NCBI GenBank assembly: GCA_003427395.1
Contig: BFEA01000497.1
Location: forward strand, 49,938 to 81,819
Reading direction: 5' to 3'
Length of the DNA: 31,882 nucleotides
Origin: Chara braunii
Lineage: Eukaryota > Streptophyta > Charophyceae > Charales > Characeae
Positions 18,781 to 30,655 of the stretch are shown piece by piece (position 1 is the stretch's first letter; every line of letters begins with the position of its first letter). A model generated the notes under the pieces. That model was not told where the DNA came from, searched no databases, and saw nothing but the letters and a program-made list of their open reading frames with translations. The position numbers were made by a program, and so were the translations under genes.

Positions 18781-20745
18781 GAATGCTGATTGATTCTGAC
18801 TGAAACTTTCGGGTAACTCAAATGACTGAATGTTGCTGAGATAATAAGTCACCAAACACTTATCACTTAGTAGTGGAACGTTGAGAGAACTGCAGACTGC
18901 AAAGTGGCATCTTGCTAACTGGGATGCTAGTGGGAATGTCGAGGGGAGGATTTGGGCATATTTCCACTCACCGAAGCCTCGCCCCGGCCTGCTCCACCGT
19001 CTCTAGAAACGAGTTAGTGTTATGCAGCTTACCATCGTGGCCATAAAAATAAAACACATATTCGATGTACTTTTTTTTTCCGACCATTCCAACTGTTCGT
19101 TCTTTCTGAGTTTGCATATGAGATTTCATGTCCTAACAAGCCTCTTCTTCCCGTCCCTCCATCTTGTCTCTGTTAGATTTGTACTTCATAACTAGGACCT
19201 CATCATTCTTCACGATTTCCCCCATGCTCCAAGTATCAGACAATGAATAGGTTGGACTACAGGTAGCTTTGGGGAGACTCCACACTCAGAGAGGAAGGCT
19301 GCTCTCAGGCTCGAAGTTGTTGATGCTAATTAGGATGTCCTGTTCGACTCACACAGCTAGTTCAGTTGAGTCTAATTGAGACTCTGACCCAAGTTTTAGC
19401 CCTTCCCCCTTTTCGTGACTGCGAAAGGTAAGTTGCCACTGAACAGGAGTCGGGTAGTGTCACGAGTTACCTTCCGCACACTGTAATCAACCGGTCCCTG
19501 ATCAAGTACTCCGTACTGGCTACGACCCTTGGCTGAGCACTTTAATACTGTCTTGAGCTATCGCAGGTTGAGCGCTGAAGTGAGACCAAATTGTCTGAGT
19601 ACCAACTGTGGTCTGATTCATTAATGAGGTCTCTTTGGGGAGGCCCACCCTTTTCTGAGTTCGAGTTTGGCCCGCTCAACAACTTTCATCGGTGAACAAA
19701 CGTGGCGAAGTCGCCCACTATGATCGTGAAGATGAGAAAACGAATTTTATATAATTTCTACTTTGTCAACTCTCTGTGCAACACACTCTCGCACTCTTAG
19801 CTTATGCAATTACCTGTCCCGGTTGTTACCGTTTCCCTTCACATGGTTGCCTTCGTTAACCCTTCATCTTACACTAAATCTTCTTATCCTTCTTCGCCCT
19901 CGTCCCTCTCGGCTAGATGCTTGGTTGAATGGTTATTGCACTACCTCCCTTCAGGTCTCTCGTGACTAGGCTTCCTTTTAACTAGCAGCAGATAGCACTA
20001 TGGGTTATATTCATATATTAAAACTTCACAGCCTCAGTTAATTAGTACTATGGTTGACCGGCGGTAAACTCGACAGAACAGGTGCGGGGAAAATGCGAAC
20101 TATTGTGCCAACCCGTCTACTGCATGGTTAGCATTGGATGTCATCCTTAATCACAGACTGCTTTCTTTCACTTCACGAGGGACTCCAGGGCTCTCTCAGT
20201 CACAGGCAGTGCGAAAATCCATCAAGTACATCATCTCGGCATCCAGTCCTGGGTACGGCTCGTTAGATCCCCATCTAGACAATGCTCAGGATGATGTTCA
20301 GCAAACCAACCTCATTCCGACCCCTGAGGCTTATTACATGCTACGCATCCCCTACTCAACTTCACAACCATTATCCGGGTACAGAGAGAGATGGCATTGC
20401 ACCCTTCCTTCCTCACCATTCGTGCTCAAAAGGAGATGGCGCCATGCACTTTTCCTTCGCTCCGTTCGTATGCAGGGATGGGCGACGACGAACATTAGTT
20501 CGTGTATTGGGAGAGAGACATTTGTTGTCTCTACTCACAGACCGCGCAGGACATTATAACAATCCAGGAAAGGCTCCGACTAACGCCCCGCCGGGCAGGT
20601 TGGTTGAATGGTCGACGAATAGGCAAGTGGGCGAGTGGGTAATTATAGAAATAGAACAAAATTAATCAGCTTGACGCAAGGGCGTTTCCTCTCGGAGCCT
20701 GTCCTCTCCCGCTTATATTGCAATATTGAACATTGACGATGTTCC
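18781..20745. other. No recognisable gene
   Basis: Only short overlapping ORFs without recognisable domains occur, the longest about 140 codons at 20134-20559. A purine run GAGGGGAGGA near 18938 could be a relic polypurine tract, but no LTR follows it. AATGACTGAATG recurs at about 18773 and 18820. I see no RNA gene. Confidence 0.4.
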
Positions 20746-20815
20746 CCTCCAAGATACATACATGGTGTATTGTTCAACGTTTTCGGTTTGAGCACCACAC
20801 AATGTATTATGGAGG
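20746..20815. repeat. 70-bp imperfect palindrome
   Basis: CCTCCA (20746-20751) pairs with TGGAGG (20810-20815), and after a symmetric 2-nt mismatch ATACAT (20754-20759) pairs with ATGTAT (20802-20807). The 42-nt interior is not self-complementary. It may be a tiny foldback element or a structured RNA; no flanking target duplication is obvious. Confidence 0.5.
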
Positions 20816-23629
20816 ATTATCATCATCAGCGCTCAACAGTGCGGAAACCTGTAAACAATGAAATCTGAGTGTCGAAAAAATTGTTGATAAATCTTGAAAT
20901 CAAAGTTGGTAAACTGGCTGTCTGATTTGAAATAGGAGGTTCTAGTCACAGTACGCCAAACCTCTCAACATTTGGAGTCAAGAATTGGAAACCATTGTTT
21001 CAAACATGCAAGGTGAGCAAAACTCTACAATTAGTCTCCATCAACCAAGAATTTGGTAAGCCGGTACACAATTTTCTTAAGAGTGCGCTGCTTCTTGCCC
21101 ATCTAATCACTACAAATAGTAAAAGGAAAATGCCAGACTTCTCTTTCATTTTTTGCAAAGGAAGGACTTTATGTGATCCTTAGTTGTCCAATTAAAGCTA
21201 ACTGAACGAAGCGTGGAAATACCAGTACTTGTTGCCAGGAGTGTCGTTTCCCAATGCACTCCTTTAATAGTAAACCCTTCACAAAGCAATCGCACATGGA
21301 ACAACGCCCACCCTTTTCTCATATCTTTACTCGCTGCTTCCCAAATTATCTCGTATCCCCCAATTTAAAGTTTTTTCAAGCACTTGCCCTGGTTCGTCGT
21401 AGGCTCTTTCATTAGCATGAACGAACTCAAGGTCAATTGCTCCCACTCGTGAACAGCAAGGGTCACATAAGCAAGTCACAGTAAACCTGCTATTCAATTG
21501 ACGGAGAGTGGCTACTTAAGAAGGGGACCGGTCTGCTGATTCAGTCATAACCAAGGAAACATTTGTTAATGAGATAAAAAATCAAGACACAGATTGGGGT
21601 TTCAAGAGAACTTGACAGATACGTAGACTGGTTGATTCCTTGCATTGTTATTTTAGATAATTTCATTTCAAATTTCCATGAAGAACAAGAGATCAAGTGA
21701 GACAATTTGATGACTTCAACAGTCCATTCTTATAACAGGGGTTTAAGCCTCGAACGATCTCACAGACCAATTGTACACGAAGTTTTCGCACCCCAACCCC
21801 TATTGATAAACCATGACGTTTTTTGCGGAGTAGCCTTCACTCGCGAGGTAAGGGCTAGCAAAATTAAAGGGTTGGTCAACGCTTTAATGTCGTCAGCAAC
21901 TTCAACAATGAGTCCAGTACATTAGCATCCTCGTCTGCAGTTAGTAGTTCCACATACCGATATTCTTCTCGTGGCTTCGTAGGGGAATGGTGACACAAAC
22001 CGCTAGTGAGGACAAGTGATGTCAATCGATAAACCAAAATCCCCCTCAGGGATATTTGGGTAGATCTGACATGAAATCCCTACCTCCGACCAGTATCTTA
22101 TTCTCCCCTTTTCTTTGCACATAAAGCGAGTCACACTAGAAAGTGGATCATATCAACTATAGCAGGCGCGCCCGTCCTACCACAAAACCGTCATGTGAGC
22201 CTCGACCTCAGAATAGCACGTCCACTTCCCTCGTCAACTGCTGCCTGCCTGCCTCTGTCTTCTGAGGATGAAGGCCAGGCCAAAAGTAGAGTTTTTTGGC
22301 AAGCAGCCGACGACAACGAGAAGAGCGTGCTCATTACTGATTAGTTCAAAAGGTATGGGAATTTGCGAAAAGACGACGACAATGATTGGGAACAACCGCA
22401 GTTGTCACCAAACAACCATCACCACAAAGCGAATGTTACTTCCCCCTTTCTGTGCGTAATCTCATTCTCACACGCTTTCTCACTAAGCCCTCTCCGAGCA
22501 TGACACGATCAGTGCAGTGTCGAGGTAGTCACATATGGACTATTTGGAGCGTGCCCGCCTCTCTCGTTACTCGCCTTTGGCGTGCGGTGTTTCCCTACAC
22601 TCGCAGAGACTAAAGCATTGGCTCATTGATCACACAGTGTCAGACAAGGGCGCGCACGCATACCCCCTTTTTCTCTTCTGCTGGTTTGGGGTGGTAATGG
22701 TAATGGCCACCACCCTGCAGGCGAGCGTCTACCTCGGCTATTGCAGAAGAGCGTGCCCCCGAATCGCAAGTCGTTCGTGCATGCTCCTTCTCTTTTTCTT
22801 CCCACACACAATTTCCCCCTCTCTCACATTCACGCCATGGCTAGAGCATTGTCATACTGACCACACATGAATTGTAAAAGGACATATGTGTTGACCCTCC
22901 CTTCGTCTTGCTCACTCGAGAAGGTTGTGTCGATAGTCCTGGACCCAAACAAGTGTCGCTCACCCAGTTTGTCCTACAATCATTTAGTTTCTCTCTCGAT
23001 AGTCGTGAGTTGGCCTCAGGGCCGTTCTCTACAGGCTCAGCCGATGGGTGGTCCCTCCTCCACTGATCCAGCCCGTTCCAGTACATAGTCCCCGCCACGC
23101 TGACCTCGCTCTCACCTCTTGAGTCTCGATCCAAGTGCGCCTACTCTCGTTACGTGGTCCCGGTAAAAGTCTCAGCCTCATGGTACGCTATCGTCACTTG
23201 AACCTCTACCGTGACCCCATCCCTCCTACATCTCCGCTTAGCCCGGTTCTCTGCTTCCGTGATCACCTCCTACATCTCCTACAACTTTGGGTCCCCTCTC
23301 ATCTCCTCCTCTCTCGCTCCTTCTACGTTGATCTTCAACTTGGCCTCTTCTCCCCCGTCGTAATTGAGGATGGTGGTGATCCAAGGTCCCTCCCCGGACA
23401 TCGGCCTCTGGCACGTGAGGAGGTTCCAGTAGTCCGGCTTATAGCCATGCAAGGCCATGGTTGTGCGCTTTCCACAATAATCTTAACTTGCTATTTGGTG
23501 CACACGCACGCAGACAAGTCACGCTGGCCCTCACTACTCTGCCCTCCTGTCTCAGACCAGTGGCGTTAGCACAACGAGGTAGCTAGTGTGCACTTACTAA
23601 CCAATAGACAACAGTTAGCCCCTCTCACA
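20816..23629. other. No recognisable gene
   Basis: Short ORFs only, on both strands. The region from about 22840 upward may contain the degraded 3' end of the minus-strand LINE, since minus-strand open segments continue in this direction, but I see no diagnostic motif or poly(T) tract marking its end. Confidence 0.35.
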
Positions 23630-24183
23630 TTTTATAAGCTCTCCCCGTATTGCGATCCCCGTGTTTTGAACAAGGGACTCAGTTTGTCAAACTGTTTCGG
23701 TGCTTCTTGTAGTTCCACTCCTAGCAAGGCCTGCCACTTTCTCGTGGCTATCTCTATCGGTGTTCTCCTCGTCCTCCCGGCTATTCCATATCCTGTTTTC
23801 ACACACTATGCATACATAGACAGGTCGCTTTGCCCTTCTAGTGTTTTGTTCCTGGACCAGGCCAGTAGATCTATGTTAAGCTCTCTCAGTGGGACTCTGC
23901 CTACCCATGTGAGAATCCTGGTTCTTTGCTTCTTCCCCGCCGCTTCCACCACCCAAACCTGTGGTGGGTTGTTCCAAGCCATGATAACTTCTTCTCCCAC
24001 GTTATCCAATACATTTGTGTGATTTGTTGCTTTCCACCGTTCTACCCGTATGAACCCACTCGATTCAATCCCTTGTACTTTCCAGACAACTGTCTGGTTC
24101 CCTTCTTGCGGTGCCATGTACCATGTATCTAGCGGGTCCACCCCCTCTGGTCCAAGCAGGTCTAACCATTCCTCGGGGATAAC
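23630..24183 (-). pseudogene. LINE ORF2, C-terminal region remnant
   Basis: It reads in the same frame as the upstream RT piece beyond the TAA at 24184-24186. It includes DPLDTWYMAP, VVWKVQGIESSGFIRVERWK, PQVWVVEAAGKKQRTRILTW and LRELNIDLLAW, ending at a TAG at 23806-23808. Residues continue open in that frame to about 23632 (TAA). The function of this region is unknown to me; in many LINEs the post-RT part is a nucleic-acid binding tail. No CCHC motif is visible before the frame closes. Confidence 0.55.
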
Positions 24184-25137
24184 TTAAATCAGAGCTCTCC
24201 AGTTATCTTCTACTCTGTGTAGTCCACTCAGTTTTTGTTTCTCTTCAGCCAGGGGTTTCCAGCCTCCCAACAGCATGGACCGGAGGTCCCTTATTCTGGT
24301 CACCCCTCTGCGAACCCATGCGAGACCAAAGATATCAGCTGATCCGTCTGCTGCAAATGGTATCCCATCTTGGTGAGTTATGAGCGGATTGTCTTCGAGA
24401 GTGGTAACTATATTATTAAGGATGGATCGCCCTTGAGCAAATGCCCCCTGATCCCCGCCGATAACCATTCTCCTCACAAGAGTCTTCGCTTGAATCTTGT
24501 ACGATACGTTCAAAAGGGAGATAGGTCTCCAATTTTTAACTCCTGCCTTATCTCCCTTTTTGAACAGGAATGTGACAACACCATGTGTCATTACCGCTCC
24601 TAATTTGCCACCCACCAGCACCTCATTGGACATCTCCACCATTGCAGAGCCAACTGCAGTCCAGTTCTTGATATAGAACTCCACTGTGAGCCCATCGATG
24701 TCTGGCGACTTTCCTTTTCCCATACTGCGCAATGTCTGCATTGTCTCTTCCACCATTAATGGTCTGTCGAGGTCCAGTTTGGCCTGAGTTTGGAGCTTGA
24801 CGTGTGTGTTTGTCCACATATCTGAGACTTTTGTGAGTTCAGTGTTGATATCGTCATGTGGTTTCCTTATCATTAGGATGTCTTCATAGTATGTTTTTGC
24901 ATACTCCAGCATGTCCGCTATCGTGGTTGCTGTCGGAGCTGTACCGTCCAGCGGATGTTTCAATTCCAACATTTGTAGTTGTATCTTTCTCGGTTGTAAT
25001 TTCTGGAATGTCTCTTTTGTCATTTTATCATGTACCACAATTCCTTTTTTTTCCAGCATCTCTCTCCACCTTTTTTCCTTATCTGCTTGAAGATTGTCCC
25101 ACTCTGCGAGTCTCCTCTCTCCCTCTCTGTTGCACAT
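24184..25137 (-). pseudogene. LINE ORF2, reverse transcriptase with the catalytic core deleted
   Basis: The N-terminal part of a LINE RT is clear: MQTLRSMGKGKSPDIDGLTV, VTFLFKKGDKAGVKNWRPIS, LLNVSYKIQAKTLVRRM and GDQGAFAQGRSILNNIVTTL. Directly after RSILNNIVTTLED (around 24388-24410) it jumps to NPLITHQDGIPFAADGS and the post-RT region. The conserved segment carrying the Asp of motif A and the (F/Y)ADD box is absent. The reading frame stays open across the junction, so the deletion is apparently in frame. A coiled-coil-like Lys/Glu-rich linker precedes RT. The frame connects to the endonuclease piece only through a shift near 25135. Confidence 0.85.
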
Positions 25138-26378
25138 GCCAGGACCGAGATCGGATGTCCCTTCATTTTTTCCTCCGCCTCCTCGACCATCCTTTTGTAT
25201 CCCGCCTCTTTCTTGTTCCTAAACTTGGCTAGGATTCTTGAGCTCATGTCCATTATCTTCGAGGCAATATTAATGCCACTATCCAACGATTCCGCAGTTG
25301 TGTCAAAATATTGGCGCGTCGATTCCCAACAAGTCAAGTGTTGCTGGACCCATTCCCTGATCCCGAGGTCCTCCAGGTTCTGAGAGTTCAATATGAAGAA
25401 CCCCTTTCCTCTCTCCACCCCCTTCTGTAATTTGATGCTTGCAACTACTGGTTTATGGTCTGGCATCGGGTTCACCACCTGCTGAACTATCGTCACACCT
25501 TCCAGCACTGCGACATCCACTAGGAAGTAATCGAGTCTGGGCCTCGTCACTGTCTGTCTGCCCCTGTGGATGTGCAAGGTCCTCGTGTACCCTGACTCTT
25601 CTGGTGTTAACCTCCTAAATGGGTCGGACAGGGTCAGCACCCCTGAGATTTTCAAGAGAGTTCTCACGTCTTGCCTGTTTGCGTAATGTGAGCCCGAACG
25701 CAAGGCCTCATCCAGGGATAGGTTCCAATCCCACCCTACCACGATTTTCCCCACCTTTGGCATATTACTAATTGATTTCTTGAAAAAACTTGCCCTGTGC
25801 CCCACCTTCGCAGGCGCATAGACCGTCATTACCAACCATTCTTCCGCTCCCACCTCTAGTCTCACCCAGATTCACTTTCCCCAGATGTCCGCTTTCGTTT
25901 CTAAAATTATGACCTGCGAATCTCTGTGTAGGAGGATCCCCACACCCCCTCTTGTGCCCTATGCCGGGGCCCACACTTGTGGGCTGTCCCACCACTCGCC
26001 CAACTCCCTCAGTTTATCTTCATTTATTTTTGACTCTTGAACCATCAGACAATTGATGCCCCACTCGTGCATCCAACTTTTCACCCTCCTCCTCTTTTCC
26101 CTCCCCCGTGTGTCTCCCAGTGCACGCACGTTCCAAGTTGTTAGTCTTAGCCTATCCATCAGCTTGGTTGTCCTCCGCTTGTTGTTGGATGCGGGCTTTA
26201 TTAGATTGCGGTATTCTGGGTTCTTCCGAAGGGCAAGGCATGCCTCTGACGATGTTTCTGGAGATGCCTTTTGAACTACACCTTGATATGCTGGCCTTGG
26301 ACCCTTCTCCCCACTCTTTGGTGAGACTGGTTGGCATGAATATTCACTGCAGGCTTTCCTCCTCCACCAGCTTCTCAC
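25020..26378 (-). pseudogene. LINE ORF2, AP-like endonuclease remnant
   Basis: This domain would nick target DNA to prime reverse transcription. In order it shows LTTWNVRALGD (Asn site), VQESKI (catalytic Glu near 26036), VVGWDWNLSLDE (Asp/Asn near 25730), RPRLDYFLVD and MPDHKPVVAS (Asp-His). A Met at 26159, just before RLRLTTWNV, is the likely ORF2 start. Two stops interrupt the same frame: TAG 25959-25961 and TGA 25872-25874. The catalytic motifs themselves look intact. The linker after the domain continues to about 25020, overlapping the frameshifted RT piece. Confidence 0.9.
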
Positions 26379-26548
26379 TAAGGTTCTGGAGGATCACCCC
26401 CGTGATGCCTAGAATAATACGGATACCCTCCAGTTTACGCAAATTCCTTTCCCTTATGGTCTCCATGTGGTACCACCTTATTCTAGATTGCCATTCCTAG
26501 TGGGATACGGGCATCCAACAGAGGAAAGTACCATTTGAAAAATCCCAC

Positions 26549-27554
26549 CTACGTTTCACAGAAAATACTGATCATTGAAGATCTTGGGATAATCCATATT
26601 GGAACATGATTGTCATACAGATATCTCGTTTTCTCCATGATTAGACCTGGAGTAGACGAGCAATCCACCTCTTCTGACAGTAAGGTTGGTTGGCAATCTG
26701 CTCCTGCTATTGCCAGAAAGTATATTCCGTCATTGGTCATTGTGCACAGCAGCGGAATCTGGCGACGTTTGGCCACTTCCACTTGACTTTTGTGTGTCGT
26801 GTCCGCTCTACGGTCTCTTTCTACCTGTCATGCATTTGTGCTCTTCTCTCCCTCCAGCTTCCTGGAATCTGCAGAATTGTCTCCCGACCTTTCCATGTTT
26901 ATTGCAGACCCCGATCTTCCTCCCTTTTCTTCGGAACCTTCATCTCCCAACCATTCACTTCCCATCCTTATCCTGGACTACAATGATGTTGGGGTCTTGG
27001 ACATAAATGGTTGTGGTCTTCCATCCCACACATCTCCAGACCTGGTTCCCGCTTGCCATGCCCTCCAGTGGCCCTACTCTTCCCCCTGAGCCGTGTACTC
27101 CCATCTTCTTGCTCTCCGGCCTAAGTCCTCCGTTCCTCCTGAGTCTCTTGTTTCCTCCTCTCTCCATCTTCTCCAAGCTCGCCCCCTTCTTCTCATTCCC
27201 ATGCTATTCACTCCTTGTCTTTCACTACATATGGTACGACGTTTGCGTCCCTGTCCCTCTCTCTATGTCGTGTGGGGCCATGCCCCTCCATTCCAACGGG
27301 TCATCTGGATAGAGAGGTTGTGGACAGGTCGGGTGTCGTGGACCCTAGGGGGGCAGGGGACCCTGTTAGCTTTGCTGGTACTCGGTCCGGTCTATATGTC
27401 GATGGTTTCTGAAGCCTTGGCGTTCCCACCTTGATTGGGTCCCTAGCCAGTCCCCTCTCGCTATCCGGTCGAAGAGCATTATCCGTCCTCCGTCTCTTGG
27501 ATCCTGCAGGTCACCGCCCCAACCTTCTTGCTCACCCCATGTCTGCGTCGACAC
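26549..27554 (-). pseudogene. LINE ORF1, C-terminal fragments
   Basis: Between the zinc-knuckle ORF1 and the endonuclease lie three minus-strand open pieces in different frames: 27366-27554, 26955-27176 (with TTTIYVQDPNIIVVQDKDGK) and 26549-26782 (with MEVAKRRQIPLLCTMTND and TRYLYDNHVPIWIIPRSS). They look like one protein region broken by frameshifts. The last piece ends about 170 bp before the open stretch carrying the endonuclease. I do not know a function for this domain. Confidence 0.45.
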
Positions 27555-27631
27555 TTGAAGGGGTTGCTCCTCTAGGATTACTGATTGTCCTGCTTCTATT
27601 GTTCTATTACGCCACTGGGGTAAATCTTGGG

Positions 27632-28595
27632 CTACTGGTGTGCCCTCCCTTCTCCCTTGGCTACTCTCTGGTCCTCATCTACCTCCCTCCCTCTCTTGCA
27701 TAGCTGTGTGCCAACTCGGAGCATAGGATCTCCTGGCTTCCTCCTGCTGTTCCTCACCCCTTCCCCTTTCTCTTGGCTCCGCTGCCCTCGATTGAGTATG
27801 AATTGTAAGAGTTTCTCTCTACGTCCTCCTTGCCGTGGTGTTCCCTCCCTTCTCCTTTCCTCTTGTCGTGTTTTAGGGCAATTCTCCGCCGTATGAAAAT
27901 ACCGGCAACATTTACGGGAATAGTCTGTAGAAGGGGTCACTATATCAACCTTCCATCGTTCTCCCGATGGCCCTTCGATCAACAGCTCGATGTCCACCTC
28001 GTACCTTGCACGGGGGTCCATATCCATTTTTACATTCATTAACTCCGGGCGAGACCTATTATATTCCGGACGGTGCACCTGAAGCACTTCCCCGAACATG
28101 CTTCTTGCCGCAGATTTGAGGTAGTAATATGTGTCCAGGAGCACTCTCAGCGCTATGATCCAGAAGTTGATTGCAGTATCTTGTAAACGTAGCTTCTTAA
28201 GTTCATTGCGGGTCATCCATGGTTTGCAGATTGTGAGGTACTCTTTATCCGCCAATTGGAGCTTGATTTCCCCTTGATTGATTAGCCATTGAGCCACCTC
28301 TTTGGCGTTTGCCACATAAGAGACCACGTTTTCTCCCTCGAAGCTTATTCTCCCCCTGCGCACCTCCGTCCACAGCTCCATTTACCACGTATCTCTTCCC
28401 TTGCTCATCCTCCACCACCTTTCCTTGGTTTGAATCGTCCGGACATATCCCTTCATCATAGCATCTTGCCACTGAGTCTCATACTCTATCTTCCTCTCCT
28501 CTCGGGTCGGTCGGCATTGGAGGACGTTGTCTCCCCTGACTACCTTTGTCTCGACGTTGTCTCCCCTGACTACCTTGGTCCCGATGAGTAGCCAT
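27632..28595 (-). pseudogene. LINE ORF1 (gag-like, zinc knuckle) remnant
   Basis: ORF1 of L1-like elements binds element RNA. An ATG at 28593-28595 opens a Gln/Arg/Gly-rich N-terminus with a 10-residue tandem repeat containing SQGRQR. After a frame change the main frame reads YETQWQDAMMKGYVRTIQTK up to a TAA at 28382-28384, then continues as MELWTEVRRGRISFEGENVV, AINFWIIALRVLLDTYYYLK, RPELMNVKMDMDPRARYEVD. A zinc-knuckle-like SRKCCRYFHTAENC follows near 27880-27925: C-x4-H-x4-C is present but the first Cys of C-x2-C is Ser. A highly basic Arg/Gly/Glu tail ends at 27632. The layout resembles plant LINE ORF1 proteins with a gag-like fold plus zinc knuckle. Confidence 0.7.
28524..28583. repeat. 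30-bp tandem duplication in LINE ORF1 N-terminus
   Basis: ACGTTGTCTCCCCTGACTAC occurs at 28524 and again at 28554. On the minus strand it encodes the repeated SQGRQR segment, so the duplication is in frame. Confidence 0.8.
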
Positions 28596-28901
28596 CTCTC
28601 CAGTACTTGTTGGTCTCCTCAAGTTTGACCGTATATGTCTTTCCTTTTGTCGACTTTCCTCTGATCTTCTTTTTTGGGTTTATATTCTTCTCCAACTCCC
28701 TCTCCTACACTAGCCTATCTACTAGGACTGCTCAGTGAATTACCAGCTGCGAGGGGACTCCTCCACTCCTGTCATGGAGTGTGTCGTAACCCTTCTCATT
28801 CCCCATTGTGACGGCGGGGATGACGGGCAAGCAGCGCCGAGTGAAATTGCGGTGATGCACAATACTGGAGCACTACGCTACCCGTCCGGTACCGGCGCTC
28901 C

Positions 28902-29196
28902 ATGCTCTGCATTTCGTTTGTGGGCTCGCTGCCACATTTCATCTGTGGGCCTTGCCTTGCCACTCGAAATGTGGAGCACGGCTTGCCGAACCCCGCCCTC
29001 ACCCCCGAAAAACGCGCTGCGAGCACGGCCGCGTCGGAGAAAAATAGTGGGGAAACGCACTGGTGGTGTGTACGCCGCTTCGTTCAAAGCGTTGGCATTT
29101 TTGAATCATTTTCTAAACGCATGCTCTACTTTCATTTTGTTGGGGTAAACCCGTCGGCATTTTCCCCCGTCTTCAGCCGAGACGCTGCCCAGAAAG
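28902..29196 (+). CDS. Candidate exon of unidentified gene
   Basis: Sequence 28735-29200 is GC-rich and non-repetitive, unlike its surroundings. Two plus-strand frames are open: 28735-29148 (137 codons) and 28902-29213 (103 codons). The latter runs in frame to a donor-like CAGAAAG|GTAAGC at 29196/29197. It contains GPCLATRNVEHGLPNPALTP and HWWCVRRFVQSVGIFESFSK, with no domain I recognise. GTCTTCAG at about 29175 could alternatively be an acceptor for a 20-bp micro-exon. No initiation context is convincing. Confidence 0.25.
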
Positions 29197-29228
29197 GTAA
29201 GCATGCTCGATAGCCTCTCTTTCTCACC

Positions 29229-29308
29229 TTCCCCCCCCCCTTTCTCTCTCTCTCTCTCTCTCCGTCAATGCCCCCCCGCTCTCTCTCTCTCTCTCTCTCC
29301 CCCCCCGC
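29229..29308. repeat. Poly(C) and (CT)n tracts
   Basis: A C10 run is followed by (CT)n, a second C7 run, another (CT)n (29278-29299) and a further C run. These lie 60 bp from a long (GA)n tract, making a large potential inverted repeat. Confidence 0.9.
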
Positions 29309-29364
29309 TGTTGTGCATCCTGAGGTGCGTGGACTGCACGCTTCACACATGCCCAGAAAACAGA

Positions 29365-29366
<2 letters not shown>

Positions 29367-29454
<88 letters not shown>

Positions 29455-29455
29455 N

Positions 29456-29545
<90 letters not shown>
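29367..29545. repeat. (GA)n microsatellite containing an assembly N
   Basis: About 180 bp of uninterrupted GA dinucleotides apart from one N at 29455. The true length is probably not resolved. Confidence 0.95.
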
Positions 29546-29548
<3 letters not shown>

Positions 29549-29959
29549 ATTTCGACCCCTGATATGGCACGCATATGTTCTTCTTTTTCCCTATTTGTGC
29601 GGGTGTAGCCCCACTGGCTTTTTACTTGCCAAAATTACAATATGAGTTACAAGATGGATATCAAAACGTTCTGGTGTCCCAGCATGGTGAACAGATCAAC
29701 AGGTCAAATCCTATCAGGGTAGCGAAAATTTGTAATGCCTAAGCATGAGTCACAAGAGAAGTTACCCCGACAATATGACGCCCAACACTGGTAACGAAAT
29801 GAATCAACAATTAAATCAACAATTAGACACAGAGAAAAGAAGAACAACAACCCGAAAGATATACACATGCCTTACTGTCACAATCGAGTAATGCTAGGGG
29901 CTACCCCATGTCAGAAACGACACGACAACAACCTCATGATCGTGATGAAATAGTGAAGG

Positions 29960-30115
29960 TCACGAGGCTGACAATGAGGAAGAGGATGGTGATGGTGATG
30001 GTGATGATAGGTAATGATGATGATGATAATGATGATAATGATGCTGATGAGTGGTGGTGGTGATACTGATGCGTGATGATGGATGATGATGGTGGATGGG
30101 CGAGATAGACGAGGA
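29960..30115. repeat. (GAT/GGT)n triplet repeat
   Basis: Degenerate GATGGT/GATGAT triplets, giving His-rich translations on the minus strand. The preceding 29560-29960 shows no gene. Confidence 0.8.
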
Positions 30116-30189
30116 GTAAAGTTTCGACGCATCAAAGGAGGGAAGAGGTTAATTTCAACAACCACAACTCAAGAATACCCCTAAAGTTT

Positions 30190-30380
30190 TGAAGTCGTAA
30201 AGCCCTCCCCCTTCTGTTCCTCGCCCCACCTCCTAGCTCATCATCTCCTCCTCTTCTCGGCAATGTCTGTACATTCTCATGACCTCCTCTTCCTCCTTGC
30301 CTCCTCCTCCTCCTTGTCTCCTCTTCTTCTTCTCATTCTCTTCCTCTTCTTGATCCTCCTTCACCGAGCCTTATCTTGTC
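30190..30380. repeat. Pyrimidine-rich (TCC/TCT)n tract
   Basis: CCTCCTCTTCTC-type low complexity; Leu/Ser-rich ORFs here are artefacts. 30380-30655 shows nothing recognisable. Confidence 0.7.
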
Positions 30381-30655
30381 ATGTCCTTGTCCTTCGTCTA
30401 CCTCCAATTACTCCGTCCATTTGGTGTCCCCTCTATGGACTGTCTTCCCCCAAATGGAACACATGGTCATTATCGCAGTATCTAAACTGGAAGTTGCCCC
30501 ATATGCAACTATAATGACTGCGTGTTTGATTTGAGGGAAGACAGTAGTTGAGGTTTTGAGCGGCACATACGTTTCTTGTACATAAGCATCGTACTGAAGG
30601 AACTGATAACTTGTAGAATTATTACGCAGTATATAGTGTAATAAGTAGTCATAAT

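Noticed and set aside
18930-18960. Polypurine tract followed by a 3' LTR
   Set aside because: A purine run exists, but the sequence after it has no similarity to the repeat at 11220-12285.
23135-24022. Plus-strand ORFs of 144 codons
   Set aside because: The second is antisense to the LINE C-terminal region; the first has no recognisable domain.
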